The notes below the pieces were generated by a model that did no database searches, had not been told where the DNA came from, and worked only from the letters and a program-made list of their open reading frames with translations. From Anabaena sp. 4-3 (lineage in GTDB: Bacteria; Cyanobacteriota; Cyanobacteriia; Cyanobacteriales; Nostocaceae): DNA of 64,000 bases. The position numbers and the translations under genes are program-made. Positions 27,772 to 35,829 of the stretch are shown here, piece after piece. The stretch covers positions 35,054-99,053 of the forward strand of contig NZ_LUHJ01000065.1 in NCBI RefSeq assembly GCF_001597745.1, written 5' to 3'. Each line of letters begins with the position of its first letter. Within the stretch, counting starts at the first letter, position 1.

Positions 27772-28574
27772 TATGAGCCATCCTAGGGGCGAGGTATTCT
27801 CCTTGAGACATCGTAATTGGGCCTCAAGGCGACCATACATGGTGCGCCTCATCACAGAGACGGGTTAGCTAAGGCAATATCTGCACGGGTTTCGGATGGG
27901 TCTATGGAATCGGTCGGCAAAAAGAGACAGACGCTCTCTGGTTACACAGGGCAGGTGCGATCGCGGATCTCAGTGCTCCGCAGATCCAACCAGGTCAGCT
28001 AGACCAATCTAGCCAAGGCGGTCGTTTCTGCGACCGGGGTGTGTAAGGGGGTGAGGATAAATCAGCTGTGTAGCTGGCTCAACGGGGTCAACGGCTCTAG
28101 GTCGCGAATACGGTTGTAGCTGATCGCCAAATATTCGATCTGGTCTAGCCCAGATCAAAGTGAGATATCAGAAATTTAGTTGTTGAACGCTGTCGACTAA
28201 GAAGTGTTCGAGGTTTTTGAGCGATCGCAATTCACATTAACCAAAGGTAGGGATCGCCAATCAAAAGAAAAACTTATGATTTGAATTTGACATTACATTT
28301 CAAATCCATGTTAGAGAACGCAAAAATCTATGGATTTCATGATACGCTCAAACACTATAGAGATTCAAGTATTGATAGATCAGGATTCATAGAGGGTGGT
28401 GCAGGACAGCTATCACCTTCCGTCTCCGTTCGCAGAGCGGCCATTTCTGAACACCCTGTTGACAGGTTCTCTCGTAAAACCTGTGCTGTAGGGGTGAAGC
28501 ACTTCACCCTTACTTTTTCAAGCTCACTTATCACAATAATCGCTCCTCGTTAGAGGAGGCTGAAGGAGGTATTA
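27772..28574. other. 803 bp before sbtA, with gene relics
   Basis: No intact gene is convincing. The minus strand between 27942 and 28160 holds leucine-rich-repeat relics. HIP1 octamers near 27957 and 28222 show a cyanobacterial past. The last 200 bp (28370-28574) should hold the sbtA promoter; AAGGAGGT ends 6 nt before the GTG start. A 90-codon open frame at 28281-28553 has no ribosome binding site and no family resemblance. Confidence 0.5.
27942..28160 (-). pseudogene. Leucine-rich-repeat protein remnant
   Basis: On the minus strand LDQIEYLAISYNRIRDLEPL and LTPLSQL fit the cyanobacterial LRR pattern L-x-x-L-x-L-x-x-N-x-I-x-D-L-x-P-L, followed by a stop. Further on, LTWLDLRSTEIRDR fits another unit. 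The pieces are in short open stretches separated by stops, so this is a decayed gene. Confidence 0.5.
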
Positions 28575-29582
28575 GTGGATTTCTTCTCCGATTTCTTGAT
28601 GCGCTTCCTAGCGCAGTTGCAGTCCCCGACACTCGGCTTTCTGATTGGTGGTATGATCGTTGCCGCCCTCAGTAGCCGACTGGAAATTCCAGATGCGATC
28701 TATAAGTTCATTGTCTTCATGCTGCTCATAAAAGTCGGACTGAGCGGCGGCATTGCGATCCGCAATGCCAATCTGGTGGAGATGCTATTGCCCGCAGTGT
28801 TCGCCATAGCAATGGGGGTACTGATCGTGTTCATCGGGCGCTATACGTTGGCCATGCTGCCGAATGTCAAAACCGTTGATGCCATTGCGACCGCGGGCTT
28901 GTTCGGTGCCGTGAGTGGCTCTACCCTCGCCGCCGCCCTGACTCTACTGGAAGGGCAAGGCATCGAATACGAGGCCTGGGCCGCCGCACTCTATCCCTTC
29001 ATGGACATCCCAGCGCTCGTGACTGCAATCGTCTTGGCCAGCGTTTATCTCAGCAAGCAGCGCGGTACCGCAGACAAGCGAGTCAGGATATGGCCCATCG
29101 TGAAGGAAAGCCTCCAGGGATCTGCCCTATCGGCACTGCTGCTCGGCATCGCTCTAGGTCTGCTAACCCGCCCGGAAAGTGTCTTTGAAAGCTTCTTTGA
29201 GCCCCTCTTCCGCGGCCTACTTTCAATTCTGATGCTGGTAATGGGTATGGAGGCCACGGCAAGGCTTGGCGAGCTGCGCAAGGTGGCTCAGTGGTACGCC
29301 GTATATGCCTTAGTGGCACCGCTACTGCATGGGCTCATAGCCTTCGGTTTCGGCATGATTGCCCACGTCACTACGGGATTCAGCCTTGGTGGCGTTGTGA
29401 TCCTGGCCGTCATCGCCTGCTCCAGTTCAGACATATCAGGACCGCCCACTTTACGAGCCGGTATCCCGTCGGCTAATCCCTCCGCCTATGTGGGCTCGTC
29501 CACAGCCGTCGGCACGCCGGTTGCGATTGGCTTGGGAATACCGCTCTACATCGGGCTCGCCCAGGCACTGATGGGCAGCTGA
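28575..29582 (+). CDS. sbtA: Sodium-dependent bicarbonate transporter SbtA
   Basis: A 335-residue inner-membrane carrier of the SbtA family (Na+/HCO3- symport, part of the CO2-concentrating mechanism). Start is GTG at 28575 after AAGGAGGT. Conserved segments include FLAQLQSPTLGFLIGGMIVA, GLFGAVSGSTLAAALTLLEG, YPFMDIPALVTAIVLASVYL, LLSILMLVMGMEATARLGEL and ASSSDISGP-like SSSDISGPPTLRAGIPSANP. About ten membrane spans are expected. The cytosolic loop between the two halves is very short (LSKQRGTADKRVRIWP); Synechocystis SbtA is 374 residues and carries about 40 more there. Base composition is G+C-rich relative to the flanks, and transposon relics lie on both sides. Confidence 0.93.
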   Translation: MDFFSDFLMRFLAQLQSPTLGFLIGGMIVAALSSRLEIPDAIYKFIVFMLLIKVGLSGGIAIRNANLVEMLLPAVFAIAMGVLIVFIGRYTLAMLPNVKTVDAIATAGLFGAVSGSTLAAALTLLEGQGIEYEAWAAALYPFMDIPALVTAIVLASVYLSKQRGTADKRVRIWPIVKESLQGSALSALLLGIALGLLTRPESVFESFFEPLFRGLLSILMLVMGMEATARLGELRKVAQWYAVYALVAPLLHGLIAFGFGMIAHVTTGFSLGGVVILAVIACSSSDISGPPTLRAGIPSANPSAYVGSSTAVGTPVAIGLGIPLYIGLAQALMGS

Positions 29583-29597
29583 TCCCAGACGGGTCGC

Positions 29598-29627
29598 GGT
29601 TCACGGGGTGATAAGCACCCCAAAACC
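29598..29627 (+). terminator. Possible terminator after sbtA
   Basis: GGGGTG (29605-29610) pairs with CACCCC (29616-29621), extended by GGTT/AACC. There is no T-run, so intrinsic termination is uncertain. Confidence 0.35.
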
Positions 29628-29733
29628 TTAGTAAAACAAGGCTTTGGAGTTTTGAAGCTGCGAATAAAATTTAGGTAAAAATAAACATGATCATCATTAT
29701 TTTGGGGAGGAGTAGGAGCGAACCCTTGTAAAC

Positions 29734-30505
29734 TTGAAAACAGCAGACGTACCACAGAAAGTCAAAGACCGAGCAGAAGTAATCAGGTCAAACGCGCATG
29801 GCTGGTATGTGGAAAAAATAGCAGCGTATGTCCATTGGACTCCACAGACAATAAGACAGGTTTTACACAGATGGCAAAAGCAGGGTTTGAAAGGTCTATG
29901 GGAATTACCAGTTCGTGGGGGGAAAGTAAGATGGAAAGAAGAAGACATAGTATTTTTGGAAGAAACCCTCAAACAAGAACCACGCACATACAACAGTTAT
30001 CAATTAGCGCAAAAATTAGAGAGAGAACGCAGAGTTAAATTGAGTCCCGACAGATTAAGACGGGTAGTCAAAAAAAAAGGGGTGGGCACTTGCCAAGAAA
30101 AAAATGCCCAGCCTTATTAAAGATATTATTGCTAAACGACTATATTTCTGGCGCGTTCGCCCTGGGGGCGAACGCGCCAGCTGGGCATTTTTTTCTTGGA
30201 TCTCTCGTGATTTGGAAACGAACAAGGAAGAGTTTTGCTCTGAAAGCGAAATACCTGAGCAACGTTGAGCATATCTGAGTATAGCTCATATAATGATGAG
30301 GTGTTGATTCTTACCTAAATATTATTCAGAAATCAACCCCATTGAGTTAGAGTGGCAACATCTTAAACAAGTCGAACTAGCTGGCAGAATGTTTGATGAT
30401 GAGCTAGACCTTGCTTATGCCGTGATTGATGGTATTCAAGCTAGAGGGGAAAGAGGAAACTATAGTAGTCAACGTGTCAAATTTAACTCTCATCGCTCTG
30501 GTTAA
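29734..30505 (+). pseudogene. IS630-family transposase, internally deleted
   Basis: The N-terminal helix-turn-helix part is intact: VPQKVKDRAEVIRSNAHGWY, IAAYVHWTPQTIRQVLHRWQ, and the second domain YNSYQLAQKLERERRVKLSP. The frame breaks at 30090 where a palindromic element begins. The last part of the gene reappears at about 30320-30505 (YYSEINPIELEWQHLKQ, the N-P-I-E-x-x-W-x-x-L-K end of the DDE domain). The rest of the DDE domain is missing. It is therefore a non-functional remnant and marks the right border of the sbt segment. Confidence 0.85.
30093..30199. repeat. Nested palindromic insert, 20-bp terminal inverted repeats
   Basis: CCAAGAAAAAAATGCCCAGC (30093-30112) and its exact reverse complement (30180-30199) bound 107 bp. 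Inside, CTGGCGCGTTCGCCC (30148-30162) and its exact reverse complement (30166-30180) form a second perfect hairpin with a 3-nt loop. The insert interrupts the IS630 transposase. Confidence 0.85.
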
Positions 30506-30667
30506 TTTTTCGTTACATACTGATAAATTTTCCTGCCTATTTACTTAATAGACTAAATTTTATGTTGTTGACAATGCCCACCTATTCTGATTGAGCATGG
30601 TGCAACATTTGACTTAAAATATTTTTTATCCGAAACTTTATACTCTAAAAATTTGTATTTCAGATTT

Positions 30668-31105
30668 ATGCCCATTTTTAATAAATTAATTGAAATCGAC
30701 ACCGAACCAGGGATTAATATTCACAACATCACACCTCACATCAAAGACTTTCTAGAGTCTACTACCATTAAAAATGGTCAAGTTTTAGTATTTTCTCGCC
30801 ATACCACAACTGCGTTGGCAATTAATGAGGATGAAGTTAGACTATTAGAAGATATCAAAGTATTTTTGGAAAAACTAGCTCCGGCATCAGACCGTTATTT
30901 ACATAATGATTTGCATTTAAGAGTTGTGCCAGAAGATGAACCGATGAATGCTCATTCTCACTTGATGGCAATGATGCTAAATAATAGCGAAGTTATCCCT
31001 GTGACAGATGGTAAATTAGGTTTGGGAACTTGGCAATCAGTATTATTCTTTGAGTTAGATGGGGCGCGTAAAAGAACTTTGTGTTTACAAATATCTGGCG
31101 AGTAA
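30668..31105 (+). CDS. YjbQ/UPF0047 family protein (secondary thiamine-phosphate synthase type)
   Basis: A 145-residue protein starting at the ATG at 30668; an earlier in-frame ATG (30653) is unlikely because homology begins with the later one. Family features: HTTTALAINEDE, the HLRVVPEDEPMNAHSHLMAM stretch with conserved His residues, and the C-terminal LGTWQSVLFFELDGARKR. Members can replace a thiamine-phosphate synthase at low level, but their true role is unclear. It is convergent with the next gene, and an inverted repeat lies between them. Confidence 0.92.
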   Translation: MPIFNKLIEIDTEPGINIHNITPHIKDFLESTTIKNGQVLVFSRHTTTALAINEDEVRLLEDIKVFLEKLAPASDRYLHNDLHLRVVPEDEPMNAHSHLMAMMLNNSEVIPVTDGKLGLGTWQSVLFFELDGARKRTLCLQISGE

Positions 31106-31126
31106 TTAGGAAGTAAATTATTTAAG

Positions 31127-31182
31127 GTTTGTAGTAAGGAATTTAGTCCTTAAAAGAAGGGCTAGAGCCTCTTACTACAAAC
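31127..31182. repeat. Inverted repeat between convergent genes
   Basis: GTTTGTAGTAAG (31127-31138) pairs with CTTACTACAAAC (31171-31182); AAGGA-N6-TCCTT (31136-31151) is nested in it. A similar GTAGTAAGGACTTTAGTCC unit occurs near 52300. It may serve as a two-way terminator. Confidence 0.75.
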
Positions 31183-31189
31183 ATAATTA

Positions 31190-31867
31190 TTAATTCAAAC
31201 TAAATTCTGCAAATTCGGTTTTTGTAAACAGCATATTCTTGTCTACTGCTGACAAAATTTTATTATTAGCATTCTCAGAATTTAAACAGCGACAAACCAA
31301 TTGCGCCACATCTGCGCGGTGGATACTCCCACAAATGCGCGTGTCTTCGGTTAAAATAGCATTACCTGTGGCTGGTTCTGATTTAAGTCCACCAGGGCGG
31401 ATAATGGTGTAGGTGAGTCCGCTAGCTATTAAGTGTTGTTCGGCTTTATCTTTTTCAATTAAAACTGTTTGCAATGCAGCTAAAGCTTGAGGTGATAAAG
31501 CACCGACGCTATTACCAGTACCAATAGATGTCACCAAAATAAACTTCTGTACGCCAGCTTTAACTGCAATATCAATGAGATTTTTATTACCTGGGTAATC
31601 TGGTTTTTCTGTGTCTGTGGGTAATCCTCCCAAGGTGCTAATAACAGCGTGAATGGGTTCATCTGTTAGCATGGCGCGTTTTACGTCATCCAGATTTAAA
31701 GCATCCCCTTGTACAACTTGAATATTCATTGCTTCAAGTTCACTACGAGAAGTTTCTTTTCTCAGAAGTGATTTAACATTTAACTTTTGTGCTGTTAAGT
31801 AGTTGGCAATTTCTCTACCAACACCGCGACTAGCTCCTACTAAAAAAATGTTAGATGCTGTTGTCAT
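31190..31867 (-). CDS. NAD(P)-binding atypical short-chain reductase (NmrA/SDR-like)
   Basis: A protein of about 225 residues with the Rossmann motif IFLVGASRGVGREIANYL at its start, DALNLDDVKRAM after the second strand, and SIGTGNSVGALSPQALAALQ then YTIIRPGGLKSEP as in NmrA-like/atypical SDR proteins. No Tyr-x-x-x-Lys catalytic pair of classical SDRs is seen. The start chosen is the ATG at 31867 (TTASNIFLV); an upstream ATG at 31885 adds six residues. Role unknown; relatives in plastids and cyanobacteria include assembly factors and reductases. Confidence 0.85.
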   Translation of the reverse strand: MTTASNIFLVGASRGVGREIANYLTAQKLNVKSLLRKETSRSELEAMNIQVVQGDALNLDDVKRAMLTDEPIHAVISTLGGLPTDTEKPDYPGNKNLIDIAVKAGVQKFILVTSIGTGNSVGALSPQALAALQTVLIEKDKAEQHLIASGLTYTIIRPGGLKSEPATGNAILTEDTRICGSIHRADVAQLVCRCLNSENANNKILSAVDKNMLFTKTEFAEFSLN

Positions 31868-32063
31868 TTTGATTTTTGCTAACAATTATTTATGATTTAT
31901 ATTTTAATAATTTTAGCAAATAAAGCTTTTTTTATATCATAACTAGCGATGTTCTATATTTTTTTGTCTCGCGCATACCGCTAATGCGGAACCGCTTGCG
32001 GTAGGCGGAAAGACGCAAAGTATAAGGTGAATATAATCGATATGTCAAGAAGTCAATTGAGGT
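31868..32063. other. Intergenic DNA with a small GC-rich repeat
   Basis: Contains GCATACCGCTAATGCGG and ACCGCTTGCGGTAGGCGG (about 31973-32009), small inverted units of a dispersed cyanobacterial repeat. No gene seen. Confidence 0.5.
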
Positions 32064-33236
32064 TTATTTACTGCTTAAAATTGTTTTTAAACCTTGTACT
32101 AATCTTGCCATACCTTCTTGAACTGTATCTTTTTGCAATGCACCATAAGCTACTCGTAAATAGCAACCTTTTTCCATTCCAAAGGTTGTACCTGGAATGA
32201 CTGCTATTTTATGCTCTTGAATGAGTCGTTTGACTAATTCAAAAGCATCAATTTGGGTATGCACTTTCAGGAAAAAATAAAAAGCACCGTCAGCAGGGGT
32301 GATGTTACATAAGCCTTGTAGCTGCTGGAGGTATTCTAAAACTAATTGTCTGACTTGAGCGATCGCACCAATATTTGACTGTAAATACTCTGGTTTGGCT
32401 TCCAATGCTCCCAAGGCTGCATATTGAGAAACAACTGGCGGACAAATCAATATTGTATCCTGCACTTTCTTAACAGCAACCAGCAGGTTTTTAGGTATCA
32501 CCATATAACCAATACGCCAACTTGCAAAACCGTAAGCTTTGGAAAGGCTAAATAAGGAAATTGTATGCTGATTACTGTGAGGAAACGACGCAGGGGAAAC
32601 GTGTTTTACGCCATCATAGGTAAAGTATTCATAGGCTTCATCGCTAATGTGATAAATTCCGCGATCGCCACAAATTTGATTCACTTGGCGTAACACATTT
32701 TCAGGATACACCACACCTGTAGGATTGTTCGGTGAAATTGTCACAACAGCCCGTGTTTTGGGTGTAATAGCTTGTGCGATCGCCTCTGGAATCAGTTGAT
32801 AATTTGCATCAGTTTCTACTAACACCACACGACAACCAGCCATAGTTATCGCCATTTCATGGTTGAAGTAATAAGGCGTATTTAAAATAATTTCATCACC
32901 TGGGGAAGTAATAGCCAAAATAGCATTCATAAACGCCATGTTGCTTCCCGCAGTTACCACAATACAATTTTCTGTATTAATTTCAATGCCATTAAAGGTT
33001 GACAATTTATCAGCCAACGCACTCAATAAAGGCGGAATACCTTCAACAGCTTTATATAAATTATTCGCAGGTTCAGCTAAAAATTGCGGTAACAGTTCAA
33101 TAGCTTCCGATGGCGGATTATAGGACACTACACCCTGTCCTAAAGAAATTGTACCAGGAGAATTTTTAATTAATTCTCCAACCACAGGAATAATCGGCGA
33201 CTGTACCGCCTCCATACGAGAGATTAATTTAGTCAT
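32064..33236 (-). CDS. Class I/II pyridoxal-phosphate aminotransferase
   Basis: A 390-residue fold type I aminotransferase. ISLGQGVVSYNPPSEAIELL opens the protein, VTAGSNMAFMNAI binds cofactor phosphate, SPNNPTGVVYP and ISDEAYEYFTYD are the substrate and PLP regions, and FSLSKAYGFASWRIGYMV holds the PLP lysine (near residue 235). Substrate cannot be told; the closest group includes aspartate and aromatic aminotransferases. Its start codon and next codons (ATGACTAAA) are part of the heptamer tract 33231-33296. Confidence 0.9.
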   Translation of the reverse strand: MTKLISRMEAVQSPIIPVVGELIKNSPGTISLGQGVVSYNPPSEAIELLPQFLAEPANNLYKAVEGIPPLLSALADKLSTFNGIEINTENCIVVTAGSNMAFMNAILAITSPGDEIILNTPYYFNHEMAITMAGCRVVLVETDANYQLIPEAIAQAITPKTRAVVTISPNNPTGVVYPENVLRQVNQICGDRGIYHISDEAYEYFTYDGVKHVSPASFPHSNQHTISLFSLSKAYGFASWRIGYMVIPKNLLVAVKKVQDTILICPPVVSQYAALGALEAKPEYLQSNIGAIAQVRQLVLEYLQQLQGLCNITPADGAFYFFLKVHTQIDAFELVKRLIQEHKIAVIPGTTFGMEKGCYLRVAYGALQKDTVQEGMARLVQGLKTILSSK

Positions 33237-33345
33237 TAGTTATTAGTTATTAGTTATTAGTCATTAGTTATTAGTCATTAGTCATTAGTCATTAGTTTTT
33301 CTCCTCATCTCCCTCATCCCCCTCATCTCCCTCATCTCCCTCCAC
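33231..33345. repeat. Heptamer tract plus CTCATCTCC tract
   Basis: About nine TAGTCAT/TAGTTAT heptamers (33231-33296) supply the start codon of the aminotransferase on the minus strand. They are followed by a CTCATCTCC/CTCATCCCC 9-mer tract (33301-33345), which ends just before the ccmK stop. Confidence 0.88.
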
Positions 33346-33352
33346 TTCCTAC

Positions 33353-33691
33353 TTACGCTGACAACGGAGGAGGAAAACGGATATCTGCACTGAAATTATC
33401 TACATTCGCAATACGATGAATGGGTAAAACATATTCTAAGTTTTCATGGGGACGGGGTATAATGTGATCGGCTAGCCACTCACCGCCATTGACTCTTTTT
33501 ATCGCCTCTAATCCCGCTTTAACAGCCACGTTTACCTCACCCACCTCGCCGCGAATTAACACCGTAATTCTTCCTAAATCAGTATTTTCATATCCTACTA
33601 ACCTAACACGGGCAGCTTTACACATGGCATCACTCACTTCTACTGCTGTGGGAACGCCATAAACTTCAATCATGCCTAGTGCTAGAGTCAT
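33353..33691 (-). CDS. ccmK: CcmK-type BMC-H carboxysome shell protein, atypical pore
   Basis: A 112-residue bacterial microcompartment hexamer protein. The start used is the ATG at 33691; six codons before it are repeat sequence. The fold is evident from LALGMIEVYGVPTAVEVSDA, AARVRLVGYE, VLIRGEVGEVNVAVKAGLEA and IIPRPHENLEYVLPI. Where CcmK1/CcmK2 have the pore motif K-I-G-S-G, this protein has N36-T-D-L-G. It ends in a tail of about 15 residues (NFSADIRFPPPLSA). It is not next to other ccm genes. It probably forms minor shell hexamers or heterohexamers; which numbered paralogue it is cannot be decided here. Confidence 0.88.
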   Translation of the reverse strand: MTLALGMIEVYGVPTAVEVSDAMCKAARVRLVGYENTDLGRITVLIRGEVGEVNVAVKAGLEAIKRVNGGEWLADHIIPRPHENLEYVLPIHRIANVDNFSADIRFPPPLSA

Positions 33692-33786
33692 ATATAATTC
33701 AAAGTTCAAAAGAATAGGATTTGCTGTTGATGTTAATACAATCCAAATCCTATCATTTAGGGGAACATTTCAGCAGCAAGTAACTT

Positions 33787-34353
33787 TTATTTATTGACTT
33801 TTTTTGTTTTTATCTGTCTATAGATACTTGCTATATTACGCGCATCGTCAATACCTCTATGGTGTGTACCTTGTAATTCTAGTCCGAGATGTTGTAATGC
33901 TTTTGCCATGCCGAATCCTTTAGAAACACCTAAATAGTCGGAAAATTCTTTTTTAATGTTGATATGTTCGGCACTAAAGGGATAAGGAACATGATGAAAT
34001 TCACAATCTTGAATAAATTGTTTTTTATCGTAATTTCCCCAAGAACAAAATATATGATGAGGAAATAAATCCAGCCAGGATTTAAATAGTGTAATCGCTT
34101 CGGGAAATTCTGGTGCTTGCTCTACATCTTCTTGACGAATAGTAGTTAATTCAGTGCAGAAAGCTGTAAGTTGAGGATGTCTTACAGGTTGAATAAATTG
34201 TTGAAATTCTGAATCAATTTCCCATGTATTCCTGTTGAGCATCACCGCACCAATTTCAATAATTTCCATTTCCTGACTAGGAATAGTCCCCTGATCACAA
34301 CAGGTAGCTTCTAAATCAACTATCAAAAAATAATGATTACTTGCTGTTTTCAT
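33787..34353 (-). CDS. DEDDh 3'-5' exonuclease (ERI-1/KapD-like)
   Basis: A 188-residue RNase T-type exonuclease domain on its own. The DEDDh residues are visible: FLIVDLEATC (Asp, Glu), CSWGNYDKKQF (Asp) and HHRGIDDARNIASIYRQ (His and last Asp). EIIEIGAVMLNRNTW and FIQPVRHPQLTAFCTELTTI are typical of the ERI-1/KapD group, which trims RNA 3' ends. The in vivo target in cyanobacteria is not established. Heptamer repeats separate it from the downstream membrane protein gene that shares its strand. Confidence 0.9.
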   Translation of the reverse strand: MKTASNHYFLIVDLEATCCDQGTIPSQEMEIIEIGAVMLNRNTWEIDSEFQQFIQPVRHPQLTAFCTELTTIRQEDVEQAPEFPEAITLFKSWLDLFPHHIFCSWGNYDKKQFIQDCEFHHVPYPFSAEHINIKKEFSDYLGVSKGFGMAKALQHLGLELQGTHHRGIDDARNIASIYRQIKTKKVNK

Positions 34354-34360
34354 CTGATGA

Positions 34361-34388
34361 CTAATGACTAATAACTAATGACTAATTA
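34361..34388. repeat. Heptamer tandem repeat
   Basis: CTAATGA, CTAATAA, CTAATGA and CTAATTA units lie between two minus-strand genes and include the stop codon of the right-hand membrane protein gene. Confidence 0.85.
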
Positions 34389-34840
34389 CTAAAAGGTTTT
34401 AAAAAAGCGAATTGCATAGAGATATCAAGAGCGATCGCCGCAATAGCAAACCACAATATACTTTCACTAGCCAAGACTACAAAGGGTAACACTGTACTGC
34501 TACTATTTAAGCCTAACTCTACTTGGGTTAAGCCTCGCACCAAGCCAAAAGCCAGCACACCACCAGATTTTAAATGTGAGTTATCATCTTTGCGGATGAT
34601 ATAGCGGTAGGTGACACCAAATAGGAAACCAGAAAAACCTGCGATCGCTCCACTCAGCCACCAATCCCAATTAAAATCTGTTTGTAGACTTACAAGTATT
34701 GTAAAATACTTTGCCAACACTAGGGTATTGAGCAGACTCGTAATTAAGAAAGCCAAACCCAAAGACAAACCCCCAATAATTCCAGCTTTGAGGGATTCTA
34801 ACCGTTCTGCCATGAGTTGTTGATTGAAAATTTGGTTCAT
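34382..34840 (-). CDS. Hypothetical membrane protein, 152 residues
   Basis: Four likely membrane segments: about 18-45 (AGIIGGLSLGLAFLITSLLN), 60-80 (WLSGAIAGFSGFLFGVTYRY), 92-105 and 118-140 (VVLASESILWFAIAAIALDI). A positively charged cytosolic piece (RYIIRKDDNSHLK) lies between segments two and three. I know similar proteins only as conserved hypothetical proteins of cyanobacteria. It is divergent from petN, with 161 bp between, so their promoters are back to back. Confidence 0.78.
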   Translation of the reverse strand: MNQIFNQQLMAERLESLKAGIIGGLSLGLAFLITSLLNTLVLAKYFTILVSLQTDFNWDWWLSGAIAGFSGFLFGVTYRYIIRKDDNSHLKSGGVLAFGLVRGLTQVELGLNSSSTVLPFVVLASESILWFAIAAIALDISMQFAFLKPFSN

Positions 34841-35001
34841 ATCTTGAATAATTCAAAACTACCTTGCAGAGACGCGATAAATCACGTCTTAATCAAATGC
34901 GGACAAAAATCAGAAAATTGCCCCATACCCAATCCCCAGTACCCAGTCCCCAGTATGATAAATATTAGAGATGTTTTGTAAATAATTCCAAAAGTAAGAC
35001 T

Positions 35002-35091
35002 ATGGCGATTTTGACATTAGGTTGGGTATCACTCCTCGTTGTGTTCACTTGGTCAATTGCAATGGTAGTATGGGGACGTAACGGACTGTAG
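35002..35091 (+). CDS. petN: Cytochrome b6-f complex subunit PetN
   Basis: A 29-codon gene: [18 protein letters not shown] then [11 protein letters not shown]. This is the conserved PetN (subunit VIII) of the cytochrome b6-f complex, a single membrane helix required for complex stability. The length is exactly that of the family. A 53-codon membrane protein gene starts 7 bp after its stop, so they form an operon. Confidence 0.97.
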   Translation: MAILTLGWVSLLVVFTWSIAMVVWGRNGL

Positions 35092-35098
35092 AGGAATT

Positions 35099-35260
35099 GT
35101 GGAAAGTCCATTCCTGAGTATTTTGGCTTTATTTGCCTTGGTGCTACTGGTGCTAGTTACTGGTGGCGTGGGTTATTTAACCTTGGCAGACTGGCGCGAT
35201 CGCCGTCTTCGTGAGAACGAAAAACGTGAACTCCGACGCAGCACCCCCAAGCGGCGATAA
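35099..35260 (+). CDS. Small membrane protein downstream of petN, 53 residues
   Basis: It starts at GTG 35099, directly after GAGGAAT, and ends at TAA 35260. The protein has one strong membrane helix at about 5-29 (FLSILALFALVLLVLVTGG, then VGYLTLADW) and a highly basic tail (RDRRLRENEKRELRRS and KRR at the end). The close spacing to petN (7 bp) and the ribosome binding site indicate joint expression. I do not know a function. The architecture suits an accessory or assembly protein of the thylakoid membrane, but that is an inference from position only. Confidence 0.75.
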   Translation: MESPFLSILALFALVLLVLVTGGVGYLTLADWRDRRLRENEKRELRRSTPKRR

Positions 35261-35425
35261 TTCACGAGTGTCAACACAGCGCAGTTTTTTCAATCATATT
35301 TCGTTTGGTAGGGACATGGTGAATCAACACCGTGTCCCTAAATTTTGGCAGTACAAAACAGCTTATGAACTCAGAACAAGTTCGTAGTCATACCAATTCT
35401 CTATGAAGTTGCATCAAATAATAAT

Positions 35426-35453
35426 GTAGAGACGTTGCATGCAACGTCTCTAC
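35426..35453. repeat. Perfect 28-bp palindrome
   Basis: GTAGAGACGTTGCA is followed by its exact reverse complement. It is the best-preserved member of the family that also occurs at 4509, 22651 (sufD) and 46084. Confidence 0.9.
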
Positions 35454-35466
35454 AGTAGTTTGTAGA

Positions 35467-35522
35467 GTGGGCATTGCTTGGAAGTTGCTCAAAGCTTTAG
35501 TTTTACGTTTAGCAATGCCCAC
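35467..35522. repeat. Inverted repeat with GTGGGCATTGCT arms
   Basis: Twelve-bp perfect arms (35467-35478, 35511-35522). The right arm and the following GAGAATGGTGCAAGATATGA are shared with sequences near 30577 and, reversed, near 47660-47695. Confidence 0.75.
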
Positions 35523-35829
35523 CTTAAGCTTCTGGAGAATGGTGCAAGATATGACACTAAAAACCGGCACTGCTAAAAGTGTAGCTTCCCCTATGCTCTT
35601 GGAGCTTCCCGGCTTCTAATTCCGTAGTAACCATTAACTTGTCGTTGATAAACACAACCGAGGTTTATCTTTATTCTATCTTGAGATAGATGAATATTAC
35701 GAAAGGTTATCTTTACTACGCCATGAGACAGATGAATGTTAAAAACAGTTATCTTTACTCTGCTAAAGGGAATCCTGATATAGAAACTACTGAATTTTGG
35801 AATTGTCACGTAAAGTGAGTAAGTTTTCC

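Larger units (their letters stand above)
35261..35829. other. Repeat-rich intergenic region
   Basis: It holds a hairpin TAGGGACATGGTG/CACCGTGTCCCTA (about 35309-35340) that may terminate the petN operon, the perfect 28-bp palindrome at 35426-35453, an inverted repeat GTGGGCATTGCT/AGCAATGCCCAC (35467-35522), and three degenerate direct copies of a GGTTATCTTTACT unit with AGATGAATATTACGAAA-like spacing (35655-35760). No gene seen. Confidence 0.65.

Noticed and set aside
28281..28553. 90-codon open frame before sbtA
   Set aside because: It starts with TTG, lacks a ribosome binding site and resembles no family; more likely the leader and promoter region of sbtA.
29045..29319. Two 78-codon frames opposite sbtA
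   Set aside because: They are shadows of the G+C-rich sbtA coding sequence.
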